A stretch of 64,000 nt of DNA from Fidelibacterota bacterium. Lineage in GTDB: Bacteria > Fidelibacterota > Marinisomatia > SCGC-AAA003-L08 > TS1B11. The notes beneath the pieces were generated by a model. The model was given only the letters and a program-made list of their open reading frames with translations. It did not search any database and had not been told where the DNA came from. The stretch covers positions 186,001 through 250,000 of the forward strand of contig CP070638.1 in NCBI GenBank assembly GCA_020354025.1. Direction: 5' to 3'. How positions within the stretch are numbered: position 1 is the first letter of the stretch; every line of letters begins with the position of its first letter. The translations under genes were made by a program, and so were the position numbers. This document shows, one piece after another, positions 53,783 through 63,630 of this stretch.

Positions 53783-55621
53783 ATGATCTATATAAGAAAG
53801 GCTTTTCCGGGAGCTCATAGGCGTTTCCCATCAACTTCCATGCTCCTGCTGTGCCTAATGCTTGCCGCCCTGCCGGCGATAGTCACGGGGCAGAGTTCAC
53901 CCTGGCGACCAAATCCTATCGTGAGATTCTGGGACCTGCATGTCAACCCCCTGGAATTCCGCACCCCGATCCTGCTGATGCCTTTTGATGTGAAGGGGAG
54001 CGTAACAGTCTACGGTGGACCGGATATGTTCCGCGCTTTTCCCCTGCACCTCTTACGAAGGGATCACTCAGCGGTTATCCTGGACAGCACCGAATCGGAG
54101 ATGACATCCATCCAGTCACTTTTTTCACGATTGACATTTGTCTATGATGCAGACCTGGTGAAATTCAATCCACTGTATCGCTTTTTACCCCTCAGTATAG
54201 TGGATGTATTGGTTGGAGTAGGGCTGCGTACAAACCAGGTTCCTTTCTCTCCTGCTTTACCCGGTCACTGGCCGCCTGGAGATTTCGACTATGAATTCGC
54301 TCCCGTCTTTCACCACATATTGGCGAATATGACCGTCGGCTATCAACGATCTGAGAACTGGTATGCCTATCTACAGTTGGCGCGGGGTATGGCCGTGGGG
54401 AACGCACTCCGTGCCAGCATCATCAAGCGGTACCTGGGGGGAGTCGGTTCCAGTACCGACTTTGCTGTAGGGCTTAAGTTTTTCCGTCCCGGGTCGGGCA
54501 GAGTCAGATACAGCTGGGGTGGTGAACTGCGCTATTATTCCCTGGATGTGCCCGATCTGGACGATCCAGACCTGATCTCACCTATCGAAGGTCTCCAGGT
54601 GCGCTGCCTGGGCCTGTTCTTCACCTTTGGTGCCGTTCTAGGTGGTCGCCCCTCTGCCGCTGACCAGGCCAAGAGAGACCTGTACTCCGGCGATTACATG
54701 GCAGCCGAGGAGAATCTGCGCGCTTTCCTGGAGCGGTATCCGCGGCACGGGAAAACACGCCGGGCCAATAAACTGCTGTCCCTGGTCGAAGGTCTGGTGC
54801 CTTACCAACAGATTGACCTGGCCCGGTCTCTGCAACAGAAAGGCCAACTCGAAGAGGCCCTCCGCTGGCTCGATCGGGCGGAGACTAGGGCTGACTCCAC
54901 TATTATGACCACAATTGACCAAGGCCGGGCCGAGATTGGATATGTTTATCTGGAACGCGCTGACCGCTTTTTGCGTCAAGGCAACTTGGATAGGACGGAT
55001 CAAATCTTGCGAACGGCTAAGCTGCTGCTGCCAGCAGACGAGAATCTGGTTGAACGCTACGAAGCTGAGGTGCTCATTCGCCAGGGGCATAACCTCCGTT
55101 CGCAGGGCGCTTTCACCGCTGCCCTTAAGAAATACAACCTCGCCATCAGCACCGACACTTCCCGGCGTGTGGAGATCCAGGGCTACCAGGTACGTATCGC
55201 CGAGGATCTGTTGCGAGAAGCGGAAGCGGCCTCCAAGCGGGATGCGGTGGCTCTGGCCCTGGAGTCACTCCGGCTAAGCCAGGCCTTGGATCCGCGACGA
55301 AAGGCCGAAATGGATGAGATGATTGTGGAATTGGAAAACCGCCTTGAGCGCCTGAGCCTGGGGGAAGTCCGCCGTAGTATGGAAGATCAGATGCAGGAAG
55401 CCCGGGAACTGCGTAATAGGATACCTCCTACCAAACCCCGTATCGGCCTGTTGGTTGCCCAGATCGAGGATATTCTGGGAACACCGGATCACGTAACCCA
55501 GGAAACTGACCGCTTCGGTATCAACCACCAGCTGTGGGAATATGAAGGCGGGGAGTATCCCGGATTGTACTATTTTGAGAACTATATCCTGACTAGAGTG
55601 GAGCCGATCGAAGAGAAGTAG
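53783..55621 (+). CDS. Exported protein with N-terminal beta domain and TPR-like repeats
   Basis: The 612-residue protein has a signal peptide (MLLLCLMLAALPAIVTGQ). Residues 40-290 are rich in aromatic beta-strand patterns (VGYQRSENWYAYLQLA, YSWGGELRYYSL), suggesting a barrel or beta sandwich. Residues 295-530 are helical with TPR-like units (YSGDYMAAEENLRAFLERYP, LQQKGQLEEALRWLDRA). The end (IEDILGTPDHVTQETDRFG...LWEYEG) resembles the SmpA/BamE fold. I recognise no named family. It may act in outer-membrane assembly or envelope structure. Convergent with the AI-2E permease gene. Confidence 0.7.
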   Translation: MIYIRKAFPGAHRRFPSTSMLLLCLMLAALPAIVTGQSSPWRPNPIVRFWDLHVNPLEFRTPILLMPFDVKGSVTVYGGPDMFRAFPLHLLRRDHSAVILDSTESEMTSIQSLFSRLTFVYDADLVKFNPLYRFLPLSIVDVLVGVGLRTNQVPFSPALPGHWPPGDFDYEFAPVFHHILANMTVGYQRSENWYAYLQLARGMAVGNALRASIIKRYLGGVGSSTDFAVGLKFFRPGSGRVRYSWGGELRYYSLDVPDLDDPDLISPIEGLQVRCLGLFFTFGAVLGGRPSAADQAKRDLYSGDYMAAEENLRAFLERYPRHGKTRRANKLLSLVEGLVPYQQIDLARSLQQKGQLEEALRWLDRAETRADSTIMTTIDQGRAEIGYVYLERADRFLRQGNLDRTDQILRTAKLLLPADENLVERYEAEVLIRQGHNLRSQGAFTAALKKYNLAISTDTSRRVEIQGYQVRIAEDLLREAEAASKRDAVALALESLRLSQALDPRRKAEMDEMIVELENRLERLSLGEVRRSMEDQMQEARELRNRIPPTKPRIGLLVAQIEDILGTPDHVTQETDRFGINHQLWEYEGGEYPGLYYFENYILTRVEPIEEK

Positions 55622-55628
55622 CCGGTGG

Positions 55629-56738
55629 TTATAGAATCCTGTACGCCTTAAGTCCCCAGACTACCTCTACCACTGTCACTTTGAGCACACCAAAAGCGGG
55701 AACGGCAAACAACATTCCCAGGGGGCCCATGATGGACCCGCCGATCATGATCACGACGATAACGACTAGGGGATGCATCCCAACACTGGCTGACATGATC
55801 TTCGGAGAGACAAAAAAGTTATCAATTGCCTGGACAGAAAGGAACATGACGATGATAACCACGATCATGATTGCGTTGATTCCTGCCGGTTGCGGGGTCA
55901 TTAGGTAAACTGCGATTGCTGGCACCATCCCCACGAAGGGCCCGATAAACGGAATCAGGTTAGCTAGTCCGGCGAGCATCCCAATAATCACAAAGTAGGG
56001 AAGCGCGATCCCACCGAGTTGGGAGATAAGGAACAGTCCGATCGTCGATAGGACTCCTACAGTAAGAGCAGCCATCCCCTGGCCTCGCAGATAGCCGCTT
56101 ACTTGCTTATGTATCTTTTCCAGCAGATTGAGGACCATCTCGAAGTAAGCGTTGGGCACGGCTCGAACGAAAGCCACCTTGAAGTTCCTGGATTCCAGTA
56201 GCAGGATAAAGGTGAAGACCAGAACCAGGACGAGTTTCCCAACTACGTCAGCAAGTTTTAGAATAATCCCACCTAGACCACCCGCCAATTTACTGAGAAA
56301 CTCAGGCGGGGATTCGATCATGGAGAGGAAGTATGCTTCAGCCCTCGGGCGCAAGGATTGCGGAATGAATCCCAGTACCGATTCCTTCAGGTTGTTAATC
56401 AGGTCCTCTAGGTTTTTACCTTGAAATGACGAAACCAGGGTTTCCGCCTGTTCGTACAGTGTCCCCCCAAGTATATATGCCGCTCCGACTATTGTGAGGA
56501 TGATTGTAACATAGATTGCCAGGACCGCCAGCAGGCGACTGCCGCCGAACCGGGTTTCCAGCCAGTTGACAAGGGGTGAAAGAATGCTGGCCAGCAATAG
56601 AGCTAGAACCAGCAGCAGGAGTATCGGGGCTACATGCTCCCGCAGTATGATTGCCGCCGCAAGCGGGACAATAATTTGTGATCCGCGCATCAGGGCCTGT
56701 AGGAATCGCCGTGTTGGTGTGGTTGGAACGGATGCCAT
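55629..56738 (-). CDS. AI-2E family transporter
   Basis: The 369-residue inner-membrane protein has about eight hydrophobic segments with the PF01594 pattern: LASILSPLVNWLE near the N-terminus, a cytoplasmic region, GMLAGLANLIPFIGPFVGMVPA and the closing GSIMGPLGMLFAVPAFGVLKV. Members export AI-2 or act as Na+/H+ antiporters; the substrate cannot be decided here. The cyclic-nucleotide-binding gene ends 56 bases upstream on the same strand. Confidence 0.88.
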   Translation of the reverse strand: MASVPTTPTRRFLQALMRGSQIIVPLAAAIILREHVAPILLLLVLALLLASILSPLVNWLETRFGGSRLLAVLAIYVTIILTIVGAAYILGGTLYEQAETLVSSFQGKNLEDLINNLKESVLGFIPQSLRPRAEAYFLSMIESPPEFLSKLAGGLGGIILKLADVVGKLVLVLVFTFILLLESRNFKVAFVRAVPNAYFEMVLNLLEKIHKQVSGYLRGQGMAALTVGVLSTIGLFLISQLGGIALPYFVIIGMLAGLANLIPFIGPFVGMVPAIAVYLMTPQPAGINAIMIVVIIVMFLSVQAIDNFFVSPKIMSASVGMHPLVVIVVIMIGGSIMGPLGMLFAVPAFGVLKVTVVEVVWGLKAYRIL

Positions 56739-56794
56739 GCTAGGAGCTTATTGCGAGGTTGGGTCCCGGCTCCCCTTTAAGATAACACCCGCGC

Positions 56795-57316
56795 TTATTC
56801 CGGCCCACCGCTGGTCTGCTGTTGTGCTTCGATGAGCAGATCATTGGTTTTGCGCAGCCGCTGGGCAATGACTTCCGCCAGATTTAAGAGAATCTTATTG
56901 CCCAGGCTCGGAAAACGGGTGAGGATGTCTTTCAGTTCCGGTCGGAAAAATGCAATGATTCTGGTGTTCGAAATAGCTAGGGCGGTTGCCGACCGGTTAG
57001 CTTCGTCCACTAGGGACATGTCACCAAAGAAATCTCCATCACTGAGTTCGGAGTAGATGATTGGGTTATCCGGGTCCTGGTTGTTGACAATCTGGACTTG
57101 CCCAAGGACAATGATGTACATCCCGAGACCGGGATCACCCTGGTGAAATATGGCTTCACCGGGCTGGTACTCCCGCCGATGAATTATGTTTTCGATCTCC
57201 CTTATCTCTTTTCGGGACAAGCCCTTGAAGATAGGGACGTGGCTGATAGCCAGGGCGGTTTCGGATAACTTTTCGCCCTGCCGGCTAAAAATGTTTTCCC
57301 ATATGGCGTTACGCAT
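56795..57316 (-). CDS. Cyclic-nucleotide-binding domain protein
   Basis: The protein of about 173 residues is a single CAP_ED domain (HVPIFKGLSRKEI, YQPGEAIFHQGDPG, DGDFFGDMSLVDEANRSATALA) with a helical tail, and no DNA-binding domain. It may be a c-AMP or c-di-GMP-responsive adaptor rather than a transcription factor. The frame extends to a TTG at 57352; ATG 57316 starts a typical N-terminus (MRNAIWENIFSRQG) and is preferred, although neither start has a clear ribosome site. It is upstream of the AI-2E permease gene. Confidence 0.8.
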   Translation of the reverse strand: MRNAIWENIFSRQGEKLSETALAISHVPIFKGLSRKEIREIENIIHRREYQPGEAIFHQGDPGLGMYIIVLGQVQIVNNQDPDNPIIYSELSDGDFFGDMSLVDEANRSATALAISNTRIIAFFRPELKDILTRFPSLGNKILLNLAEVIAQRLRKTNDLLIEAQQQTSGGPE

Positions 57317-58107
57317 GTCGCTAAGTTGGCCCTCGGATAACTGCCATGTCAAGCACTGGAGTTAAAAAAAACTCCTCCCGAAAATTTGCCTCCTTACTTC
57401 TTAACGTTTTGATTCATACAGTGATATGGGGATTGGCAAACGGATATTACTGGCTCTAATGAACGTTGTTATTATTTCCTCGACGCCATTTTGCCCCAGC
57501 TTCTACTTAGCATTTCAAATTCACCCTTTCAACACATCTTTAACTTTCTGTCGCAGCGTTCCGCCGGTCCCGTCCCGAGGTGACACTGCGGGATTGGGCC
57601 TCCTTTGGAGTAAGTGGAAGAGCAATCTGGCTGATCTAACTCATAGTTCTTGATTACCACGTCCGTCAGCACTCAGGCCCCTGGCCGTACTCCGCAGCCT
57701 CGGCGTATTCACTACGGCGAGCCTGGGTGATGCTTGCGGATTCGTAGTGACCTGGATGAAAGGGAAATGACAAACTGTGATTATTTAAACCTGATTACTT
57801 CGAGGGAACTACAGGGGCGGTATTCCTTGACGACCGCTGTCAGATCACGTAAGTTGGCAGTGGCTCTTTTAAAACATTGCCCGTGGATTGACCTGTAACT
57901 CAGATCCTTCAATCTTACTCAGTAGGGAGCCATATTCGGTTAACGCAGCGCAGGCCTTTCCGTCAGCTGACGGATTAAGGAAGCCTGTTTTAATTGAGAG
58001 GCGCCCACCGTTCCAATTAGGACGGGGTCTGGAGTGCATGTTGGTTCGCGGGCATGTTTTTTAGGCAGCATTTTCAAAATAGATCCCACCCGTATCCCCT
58101 CACATGG
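57317..58107. other. Long gap between hflX and the cyclic-nucleotide-binding gene
   Basis: About 750 bases. A 75-codon plus-strand frame at 57426 has no ribosome site and no domain. On the minus strand at about 57780-58030 short fragments read like protein in changing frames (for example TANLRDLTAVVKEYRP and GKACAALTEYGSLLSKIEG), which could be a decayed gene, but I cannot name a family. No tRNA or terminator is clear. Confidence 0.4.
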
Positions 58108-59433
58108 TTAACCCGCTTCGATAATTTTAGCCTTGATAGCCTGAATAGCCTGCTTAGGTCCCCAGACATCAAGAACGGTTACATCCTCCTCAAACGTTCT
58201 ATCTTGTACCTCCAGCGTCTGATAGACTGTGCTGATCAGCCGCGACTGATTGGAGGGGATCCACAACCGACAATGATCAAAATCGCGGGTGCAAACCTGC
58301 AGGATGACCGCCTCCAGTTGGGCTAAGCGCAGCCGCTGTCTGGCTGAAACTACTACCGCTTCGGGGAACTGGCCTTGGAGCCGTGTCAGGGCGGCCCCGT
58401 TGTCGATAGCGTCCAGCTTATTGAGAACGACCACGCTCGGTTTTTCATCCAGTCCTAGGTCCTGCAGAACCTCGTTCACGGTCCGGAAATGCTCTTCTGC
58501 CAGATGCGATGAGGCATCGATAACCTTGAGGAGTAGGTCGGCATCGGCTACTTCAGCCAGCGTCGAGCGGAAGGAAGCGATGAGATGATGGGGCAGCTTC
58601 CGAATGAAGCCCACCGTATCGCTGAGGAGTATGTTGTGGTTCTCATCCAGCTGCAGCCTCCGGGTGGTAGTATCGAGAGTAGCGAAAAGACGGTCATCCA
58701 CGAAAATGTCGGCATCGGTTAAGGCGTTCATCAGGGTCGACTTGCCGGCGTTGGTATAGCCTACTAGGGCTGCGCGGAAGGTGTTCCGGCGTCTACGGCT
58801 CTGAGTATCGTGCTCAGAGGCAATGTGTCTCAACTCCTCTTTGAGCTTGTTTATGCGCCTTCTGATGAGGCGACGATCCGTTTCGATCTGAGCCTCGCCG
58901 GGGCCACCTCTGGTGCCAATGCCGCCCATCTGCCGCTCCAGGTGAGTCCATTGCCGGGTCAGTCGGGGGAGCAGATACTGCAGCTGTGCTAGCTCCACTT
59001 GGGTCTTGGCTTCCTTGGTTCGGGCGTGCTTGGCGAAGATGTCTATAATTAATCCGCCGCGATCAATGATCTTGATGCTGTTTCCGGCTGTATGCTGGAG
59101 GGTCTTCTGCTGAGAGGGGGACAGGTCGTCATCGAAAATGATCAGGTCGCAACCCAACTCATCTGCCTGCCGCATGAGGGATTCGGCTTTGCCTTTGCCG
59201 ATGAAGGTAGCGGCATCGGGGCGGTCCCGCCGCTGCACAACATCTCCTACCACCTGTCCGCCGGCGGTTTCAGTGAGTAGGCGCAGCTCCGTCAGGTGTT
59301 CGGCCACAATCTCGGCCGGTGTGCCGCCCCAACGCACGCCTACCAGGATGGCGTTCTCTTTAGAGACGTTTAGACTCCGGACGTTCCGAGCGTGGAGATT
59401 CCCGGGCAGGTCTTCGTGGTGAGTGGTAGACAT
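58108..59433 (-). CDS. hflX: GTPase HflX
   Basis: The 441-residue protein has the HflX N-terminal domain (LRLLTETAGGQVVGDVVQRRD), the linker with ERQMGGIGTRGGPGEAQIETDRR and a GTPase domain: GYTNAGKST (G1), DTVGFIRKLPHHL (G3) and VLNKLD (G4). HflX binds ribosomes and helps rescue stalled ones under stress. The ATG at 59433 lies inside the end of the upstream vWA gene (74-base overlap), and no later start codon keeps the conserved N-terminus. It is the last gene of the run from rsmB. Confidence 0.93.
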   Translation of the reverse strand: MSTTHHEDLPGNLHARNVRSLNVSKENAILVGVRWGGTPAEIVAEHLTELRLLTETAGGQVVGDVVQRRDRPDAATFIGKGKAESLMRQADELGCDLIIFDDDLSPSQQKTLQHTAGNSIKIIDRGGLIIDIFAKHARTKEAKTQVELAQLQYLLPRLTRQWTHLERQMGGIGTRGGPGEAQIETDRRLIRRRINKLKEELRHIASEHDTQSRRRRNTFRAALVGYTNAGKSTLMNALTDADIFVDDRLFATLDTTTRRLQLDENHNILLSDTVGFIRKLPHHLIASFRSTLAEVADADLLLKVIDASSHLAEEHFRTVNEVLQDLGLDEKPSVVVLNKLDAIDNGAALTRLQGQFPEAVVVSARQRLRLAQLEAVILQVCTRDFDHCRLWIPSNQSRLISTVYQTLEVQDRTFEEDVTVLDVWGPKQAIQAIKAKIIEAG

Positions 59434-61543
59434 TCCCGAATATCATTTCCAGGATCAGCAGGACAATCAACAAGTACAGTAATGGCCGCCACAACTCCCT
59501 TCCAAAACGAGCTTGCTGGATCCGTTCCCCCACCGAACCACTTTCGTCAAGGATGAAGGTTCGGTCCGAACCAAGCAGGTTCAGAAGCGCAGATCGGTTC
59601 AGCGTGCCTCCCGTAAGTTCTTCATCGGGGATATTGACCCGGAACCGGATCTCTTCGTCAGGGGTCTGCTTGGCTCCCGATCGATTTTGCCCCTGAAAAG
59701 CCAGGATATAGTTGCCGGGTCTGTTAAGGTCCCTTAATGTGACGGTCCGGGTTCGGATATCAGGTATGATAAGGCTGGTCACGTTGGTAGGGGCTATCAG
59801 CGTCACGGACTGGGTCGCCTGACGGGGGCTGACTGTCAGAATAGGAGTGTCATCAACCCGTACATCAATAAGCGCCGGATTCGTCGCTCGCCAGTAAATC
59901 AGGTGGTGCCACAGGGGAATGAAGCTCCCCTTCAGGGGCAGATCGGTCCATTGAAGATGAAAGGGAAGCGAGAATAGGAAAACAGTTCCGTTGTTATAGG
60001 ACGCGCGGGTAAGCATCGGCATATTTTCTGTGAGCCGGAAAACCACTTCATCGGTACCGCGGGGATAGATCCGGTAGAGACGCGATACCTGGGGCAATTC
60101 ATCCAACTCCGCTTCCCGCTGAAATACTTCCCCGAGAAAGGATGTCCCCAGGGTTTCACGGTCTAGGGAGAGGGGCGAATCGAAAACCAGGGGTGTTGGT
60201 CCCATGGCTGGAAGTCCTAACTGTTCCTGAAAGGTGCTCAGGGATAGGCCGTCATCCGTGCCGGGGCCGGGAATGACAATCAGATTACCCCCGGCGCCAA
60301 GGAATTCCTCTAATTGTTGAACCAGAAGGCGGGAGACTACCGTCAAGCTGTTCAGTATAACCACCTCTTTGTCCTGCGGCGTCCAGGTAAGATTGGTAGG
60401 ATGGATAGCCTGCAGTTGGATATAAGGTGTTTCAGCGGCTAGTGAGCCCAAAGCCGATCGGAGAAAGGAGGGATCTACCTCTGGCGGTTCGATGAGGAGA
60501 ATCCTGACCTGAGGCGGGATATAAGTATGAAAATGATATCGGTTATCACCCGGACGCTCATCCCGGTCAACTTCCGCATATCCCAGCTGATGGCCTGGTT
60601 CGTTGGGGGCGACCTTGAACCTGACAGTCTTCGGTTTACCGGGATTCAAATCAATAACCAGCTGACCTGAGCGTACATCATTCAACACCACCTGAATGGG
60701 AACTTTTCTCCGGGATTCACGGCCGGTATTCAGTAGGGTGACAGCCACATCCATTAGCTCCCCCACCAGCGGAATAGCGGTCTCCACTTCCGCCTGAGTA
60801 ACGGCCACATTGTTCTCCTGACGGGGGATCGGGACTAGGAAAAAGTGCCATCCATTCCAGATAGTTGTGTCGCTCCTGAAGTGCCGCAGCGCCCCCTGCT
60901 GATGTGCCTGGAAATCGCTGATTAAATAAAGTTCCCGATTGGCGTAGAGGCGGGCGATGTTCTGAAAGGCGCTGCTGCTCAGCGTGTCTAGCACCGCTGT
61001 TAGGTTATCGCGATGATAGCCGGGCTTACACAGGCTCGCGATATCGTCCACTCCAGGCATATCGGCGAGGGACCCCTGATAGATGGTCCTGGCATCTGAG
61101 AGCCGTAGGATAACCGCGCGGCCTCGGCTGCTCTGGTCGGCCAGGACTTCATGGAGGAGCTCGAGCGCTACTCCGGCTCTCCAGGTGGCACTGGCGGAGG
61201 CGTCCGTACCCATCTGCGAAGTCTCTCCACTCATGCTGAAGGAATCATCAATGACTACGACCGAGAGTGTTGAGGCGTTTTCACTGATCCAGCCCCGGAA
61301 ATAACCTTTCACCACCGGCCGGGCCAAAAGCAGCACCAGTACTAAAATCAGCAGAGTGCGTATGAAAATGACCAGCCACTGGTGCCACCGCAACCGCCGC
61401 AGGGATTCATGCTCCATTTTGCGGAGAAAGTGCAGGGTGCTGAAATCCACTAAGCGGGTATTGGTCTGGCTGATCAGGTGGATGATCAAGGGAAGGGCAA
61501 TGGCTGGCAAGGCCCAGAGGGCTTGGGGGATCAGAAAACTCAT
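59360..61543 (-). CDS. BatA-type membrane protein with vWA domain
   Basis: The 727-residue protein has the BatA N-terminus with two helices (ALWALPAIALPLIIHLIS and WLVIFIRTLLILVLVLLLARP), then a vWA-like domain with an intact MIDAS D-x-S-x-S (IDDSFSMSG). A long periplasmic region follows and a last helix near residue 695. Such proteins usually sit with MoxR and DUF58 genes; here those are 41 kb away. It overlaps the kinase-like gene by four bases and hflX by 74, and is probably part of a MoxR-dependent envelope complex. Confidence 0.85.
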   Translation of the reverse strand: MSFLIPQALWALPAIALPLIIHLISQTNTRLVDFSTLHFLRKMEHESLRRLRWHQWLVIFIRTLLILVLVLLLARPVVKGYFRGWISENASTLSVVVIDDSFSMSGETSQMGTDASASATWRAGVALELLHEVLADQSSRGRAVILRLSDARTIYQGSLADMPGVDDIASLCKPGYHRDNLTAVLDTLSSSAFQNIARLYANRELYLISDFQAHQQGALRHFRSDTTIWNGWHFFLVPIPRQENNVAVTQAEVETAIPLVGELMDVAVTLLNTGRESRRKVPIQVVLNDVRSGQLVIDLNPGKPKTVRFKVAPNEPGHQLGYAEVDRDERPGDNRYHFHTYIPPQVRILLIEPPEVDPSFLRSALGSLAAETPYIQLQAIHPTNLTWTPQDKEVVILNSLTVVSRLLVQQLEEFLGAGGNLIVIPGPGTDDGLSLSTFQEQLGLPAMGPTPLVFDSPLSLDRETLGTSFLGEVFQREAELDELPQVSRLYRIYPRGTDEVVFRLTENMPMLTRASYNNGTVFLFSLPFHLQWTDLPLKGSFIPLWHHLIYWRATNPALIDVRVDDTPILTVSPRQATQSVTLIAPTNVTSLIIPDIRTRTVTLRDLNRPGNYILAFQGQNRSGAKQTPDEEIRFRVNIPDEELTGGTLNRSALLNLLGSDRTFILDESGSVGERIQQARFGRELWRPLLYLLIVLLILEMIFGNVYHSPRRPARESPRSERPESKRL

Positions 61544-62121
61544 AGTCCGGCGCCTATAAGGAGGGTCATTACCGCCCCCGAAAAAACGGGAATAGCTAGG
61601 TTGTCATTGAGGAAAGACCTGGGGACGAGTTCTGTAAGGGCGGCTGTGGCTGCCCCGGCTGTGGCTACTGGCAGGGTTAATCCGGAAGGCAGCGTCAGCA
61701 GAAGGCAGGCAAAAAAGCAGGCCAGGGTTCCTTCAAGAGACTTTTTTCCTATGGGTATGCGTCCGTACCGCTGGCCAACAAAAGCGGCCGTACTGTCCCC
61801 TACACTCATAAACAGCATGGACAGGATGGCAACAGTGGGCGCAAAAAGGACCGCCGCCAGAAATGCACCGACGAAGACGTAGGTGGCGCCGGTCAGACGA
61901 CGCTCTTCCGTAGGGCGGGTAACTGAGCCGAGGAAACGCTGATAGATGCGACGGCCTCGGAACGTATAGATCCGTGCCAACTCAATTCCAATCATGGTGA
62001 TTGCCATGATGAATATGATTACGACGGCCGTGTTCCGTCCGGTGATCCAGTATCCAAGGGGAACAACGCTGGACCCCAGGTGGATCAGCCTCCGCCCTCC
62101 TTCGCTGCTGGCCGGCTGCAT
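61540..62121 (-). CDS. CTP-dependent dolichol/phytol-kinase-like protein
   Basis: The 193-residue membrane protein has about five to six helices and the signature SVGDSTAAFVGQRYGR...GKKSLEGTLACF, shared by the SEC59/DGK1/VTE5 kinases and the phosphatidate cytidylyltransferase group. It probably phosphorylates a polyprenol or diacylglycerol with CTP. It starts two bases after the rpe stop codon and overlaps the vWA gene by four bases (ATGA), so it is co-transcribed. The exact lipid is unknown. Confidence 0.8.
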   Translation of the reverse strand: MQPASSEGGRRLIHLGSSVVPLGYWITGRNTAVVIIFIMAITMIGIELARIYTFRGRRIYQRFLGSVTRPTEERRLTGATYVFVGAFLAAVLFAPTVAILSMLFMSVGDSTAAFVGQRYGRIPIGKKSLEGTLACFFACLLLTLPSGLTLPVATAGAATAALTELVPRSFLNDNLAIPVFSGAVMTLLIGAGL

Positions 62122-62123
62122 CC

Positions 62124-62762
62124 TTAGTCCTGGAGGTCCCGGAATCGTTGCAGGATATCGGGCGCTTTGAACAGGCCGGAACCCACCACCGCGATATCGA
62201 TGCCAGTCGCGACAACCCGTTCTATCGTGCTGGTATTCACACCGCCGTCTACGGCGATAAGGTAGTCGTTGTCATTTCTGGCGGCTACCGCCCGGTGCAT
62301 GTTTTCTAGGGTGCTCTCGATGAACGCCTGCTCTCCGAAACCGGGGAATACCGACATGATAAGGAGGTAATCGAGGCTGGCCAGGTACGGACGAAGGATG
62401 TCGAAGTCGGTGTCCGGATTAATGGCCACACCTGCCGCTGCTCCCAGCTTCCTGATAGCAGCCAGGTCGCGGCCCAGGTCCTCACTGGCCTCGATGTGTA
62501 CAATTACCGTATCGGACCCGGCCTCCACGAATTGCTTTAGATAACGGTGGGGCTTCTCGATCATCAGGTGGGTATCCAGGGGGATGCTGGCCAGCCGGCG
62601 GATGGCTTCTACGATAAGGGGACCGAAAGTCAGATTGGGTACGAAGTGGCCGTCCATGACGTCCACGTGAAGGCGGGTGGCGCCAGCCTTTTCCACTAGG
62701 TGGATCTGCTCGCCCAGACGGGTGAAATCGGCACTGAGGAGACTAGGTGATATAACACTCAT
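62124..62762 (-). CDS. rpe: Ribulose-phosphate 3-epimerase
   Basis: The 212-residue TIM-barrel enzyme of the pentose phosphate pathway shows ISPSLLSADFTRLGEQI, the metal-site HVDVMDGHFVPNLTFGP, LDTHLMIEKP, MSVFPGFGEQ and IAVDGGVNTSTI, all intact. It follows the PASTA gene by about 125 bases, so it may have its own promoter. The rsmB-PASTA-rpe order resembles the rsmB-PknB-rpe group of many other bacteria, where PASTA repeats belong to the kinase. Confidence 0.95.
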   Translation of the reverse strand: MSVISPSLLSADFTRLGEQIHLVEKAGATRLHVDVMDGHFVPNLTFGPLIVEAIRRLASIPLDTHLMIEKPHRYLKQFVEAGSDTVIVHIEASEDLGRDLAAIRKLGAAAGVAINPDTDFDILRPYLASLDYLLIMSVFPGFGEQAFIESTLENMHRAVAARNDNDYLIAVDGGVNTSTIERVVATGIDIAVVGSGLFKAPDILQRFRDLQD

Positions 62763-62889
62763 GACTTATCAAATTCCCTGTTTGTAGTTAACCGCCGGGG
62801 AGAAAAAGACCCATGTCCGCGCACAGCAGCGTTCCTTTTCGAGCAGGTAGGACCGTCAGTCCCCACTGCCCGGGATCCAGGCTGAACGC

Positions 62890-63630
62890 TCATTCCTGGT
62901 CCTGGTCGTAGGTGCTCACCGTCAGGTTGATGGCCCGCTTGATCTTGAGCACAGTTCCCCCCGCTATGCTCTGATCCACAATAGTATTGGGCAGGAGGTT
63001 CGGGGCGTAGATGTATTTAACACGCCCGATTTCAAGCCCGGCATCAAGGATTTCGCGCCGTCCGGTCTGAAATCCCATACCCACGACACTCGGAACGTAG
63101 TATGAGAGTGGCGGCTGACCCATGCTCACTATCAGGGACATGCCCGATCCCCGGCGGAGCAGGTTGCCACTCCGTGGGAATTGCCAGGTAACTACACCCG
63201 CCGGATAGTCATCACTGTATGCTGTGTGGGCGGTGTCGATGACCAATCCTGCCCGAGCTACCTCAATCTCCGCTGCCCGCAACGTCATCGTCAACAGGTC
63301 GGGAACCGGTACCATCTTTTCCTCTTCGGTTACCGTCAGTTGGATGATCCGTCCCTTCTTGACCCGCGAATAGGCCTTGGGATACATCTCAAACACCTGG
63401 TTTGGCGGGTATTCCTGGGTGTGGGTTACGTGAGTTCTCTCCACCCTGAATCCATTATTTTTCAATAGCTTGACGGCTTGTGGATAGGGCAGCCCCACCA
63501 CGTTGGGCAAATAGCGCACCTGTCCTTGCCGTACGTATACGGGCATGACTATCTGGTCCATGATCACCGCCAGGACAACACCTACGACCACCAGGGCTAA
63601 TAGATATTGAAAGAGAGGCCTGTATTTCAT
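62890..63630 (-). CDS. Membrane-anchored PASTA-repeat protein
   Basis: The 246-residue protein has one N-terminal membrane helix (FQYLLALVVVGVVLAVIMDQIV) followed by three PASTA units (LPNVVGLPYPQAVKLLKNNG, PVPDLLTMTLRAAEIEVARAG, VPSVVGMGFQTGRREILDAG). There is no kinase domain. PASTA domains bind peptidoglycan fragments, so it probably sits at the cell wall. It overlaps rsmB by four bases (ATGA). In Firmicutes and Actinobacteria the corresponding PASTA repeats are on a Ser/Thr kinase. Confidence 0.88.
   Translation of the reverse strand: MKYRPLFQYLLALVVVGVVLAVIMDQIVMPVYVRQGQVRYLPNVVGLPYPQAVKLLKNNGFRVERTHVTHTQEYPPNQVFEMYPKAYSRVKKGRIIQLTVTEEEKMVPVPDLLTMTLRAAEIEVARAGLVIDTAHTAYSDDYPAGVVTWQFPRSGNLLRRGSGMSLIVSMGQPPLSYYVPSVVGMGFQTGRREILDAGLEIGRVKYIYAPNLLPNTIVDQSIAGGTVLKIKRAINLTVSTYDQDQE

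Noticed and set aside
57426-57653. 75-codon plus-strand frame
   Set aside because: Mixed hydrophobic and basic residues with no domain, no ribosome site and no neighbour support.
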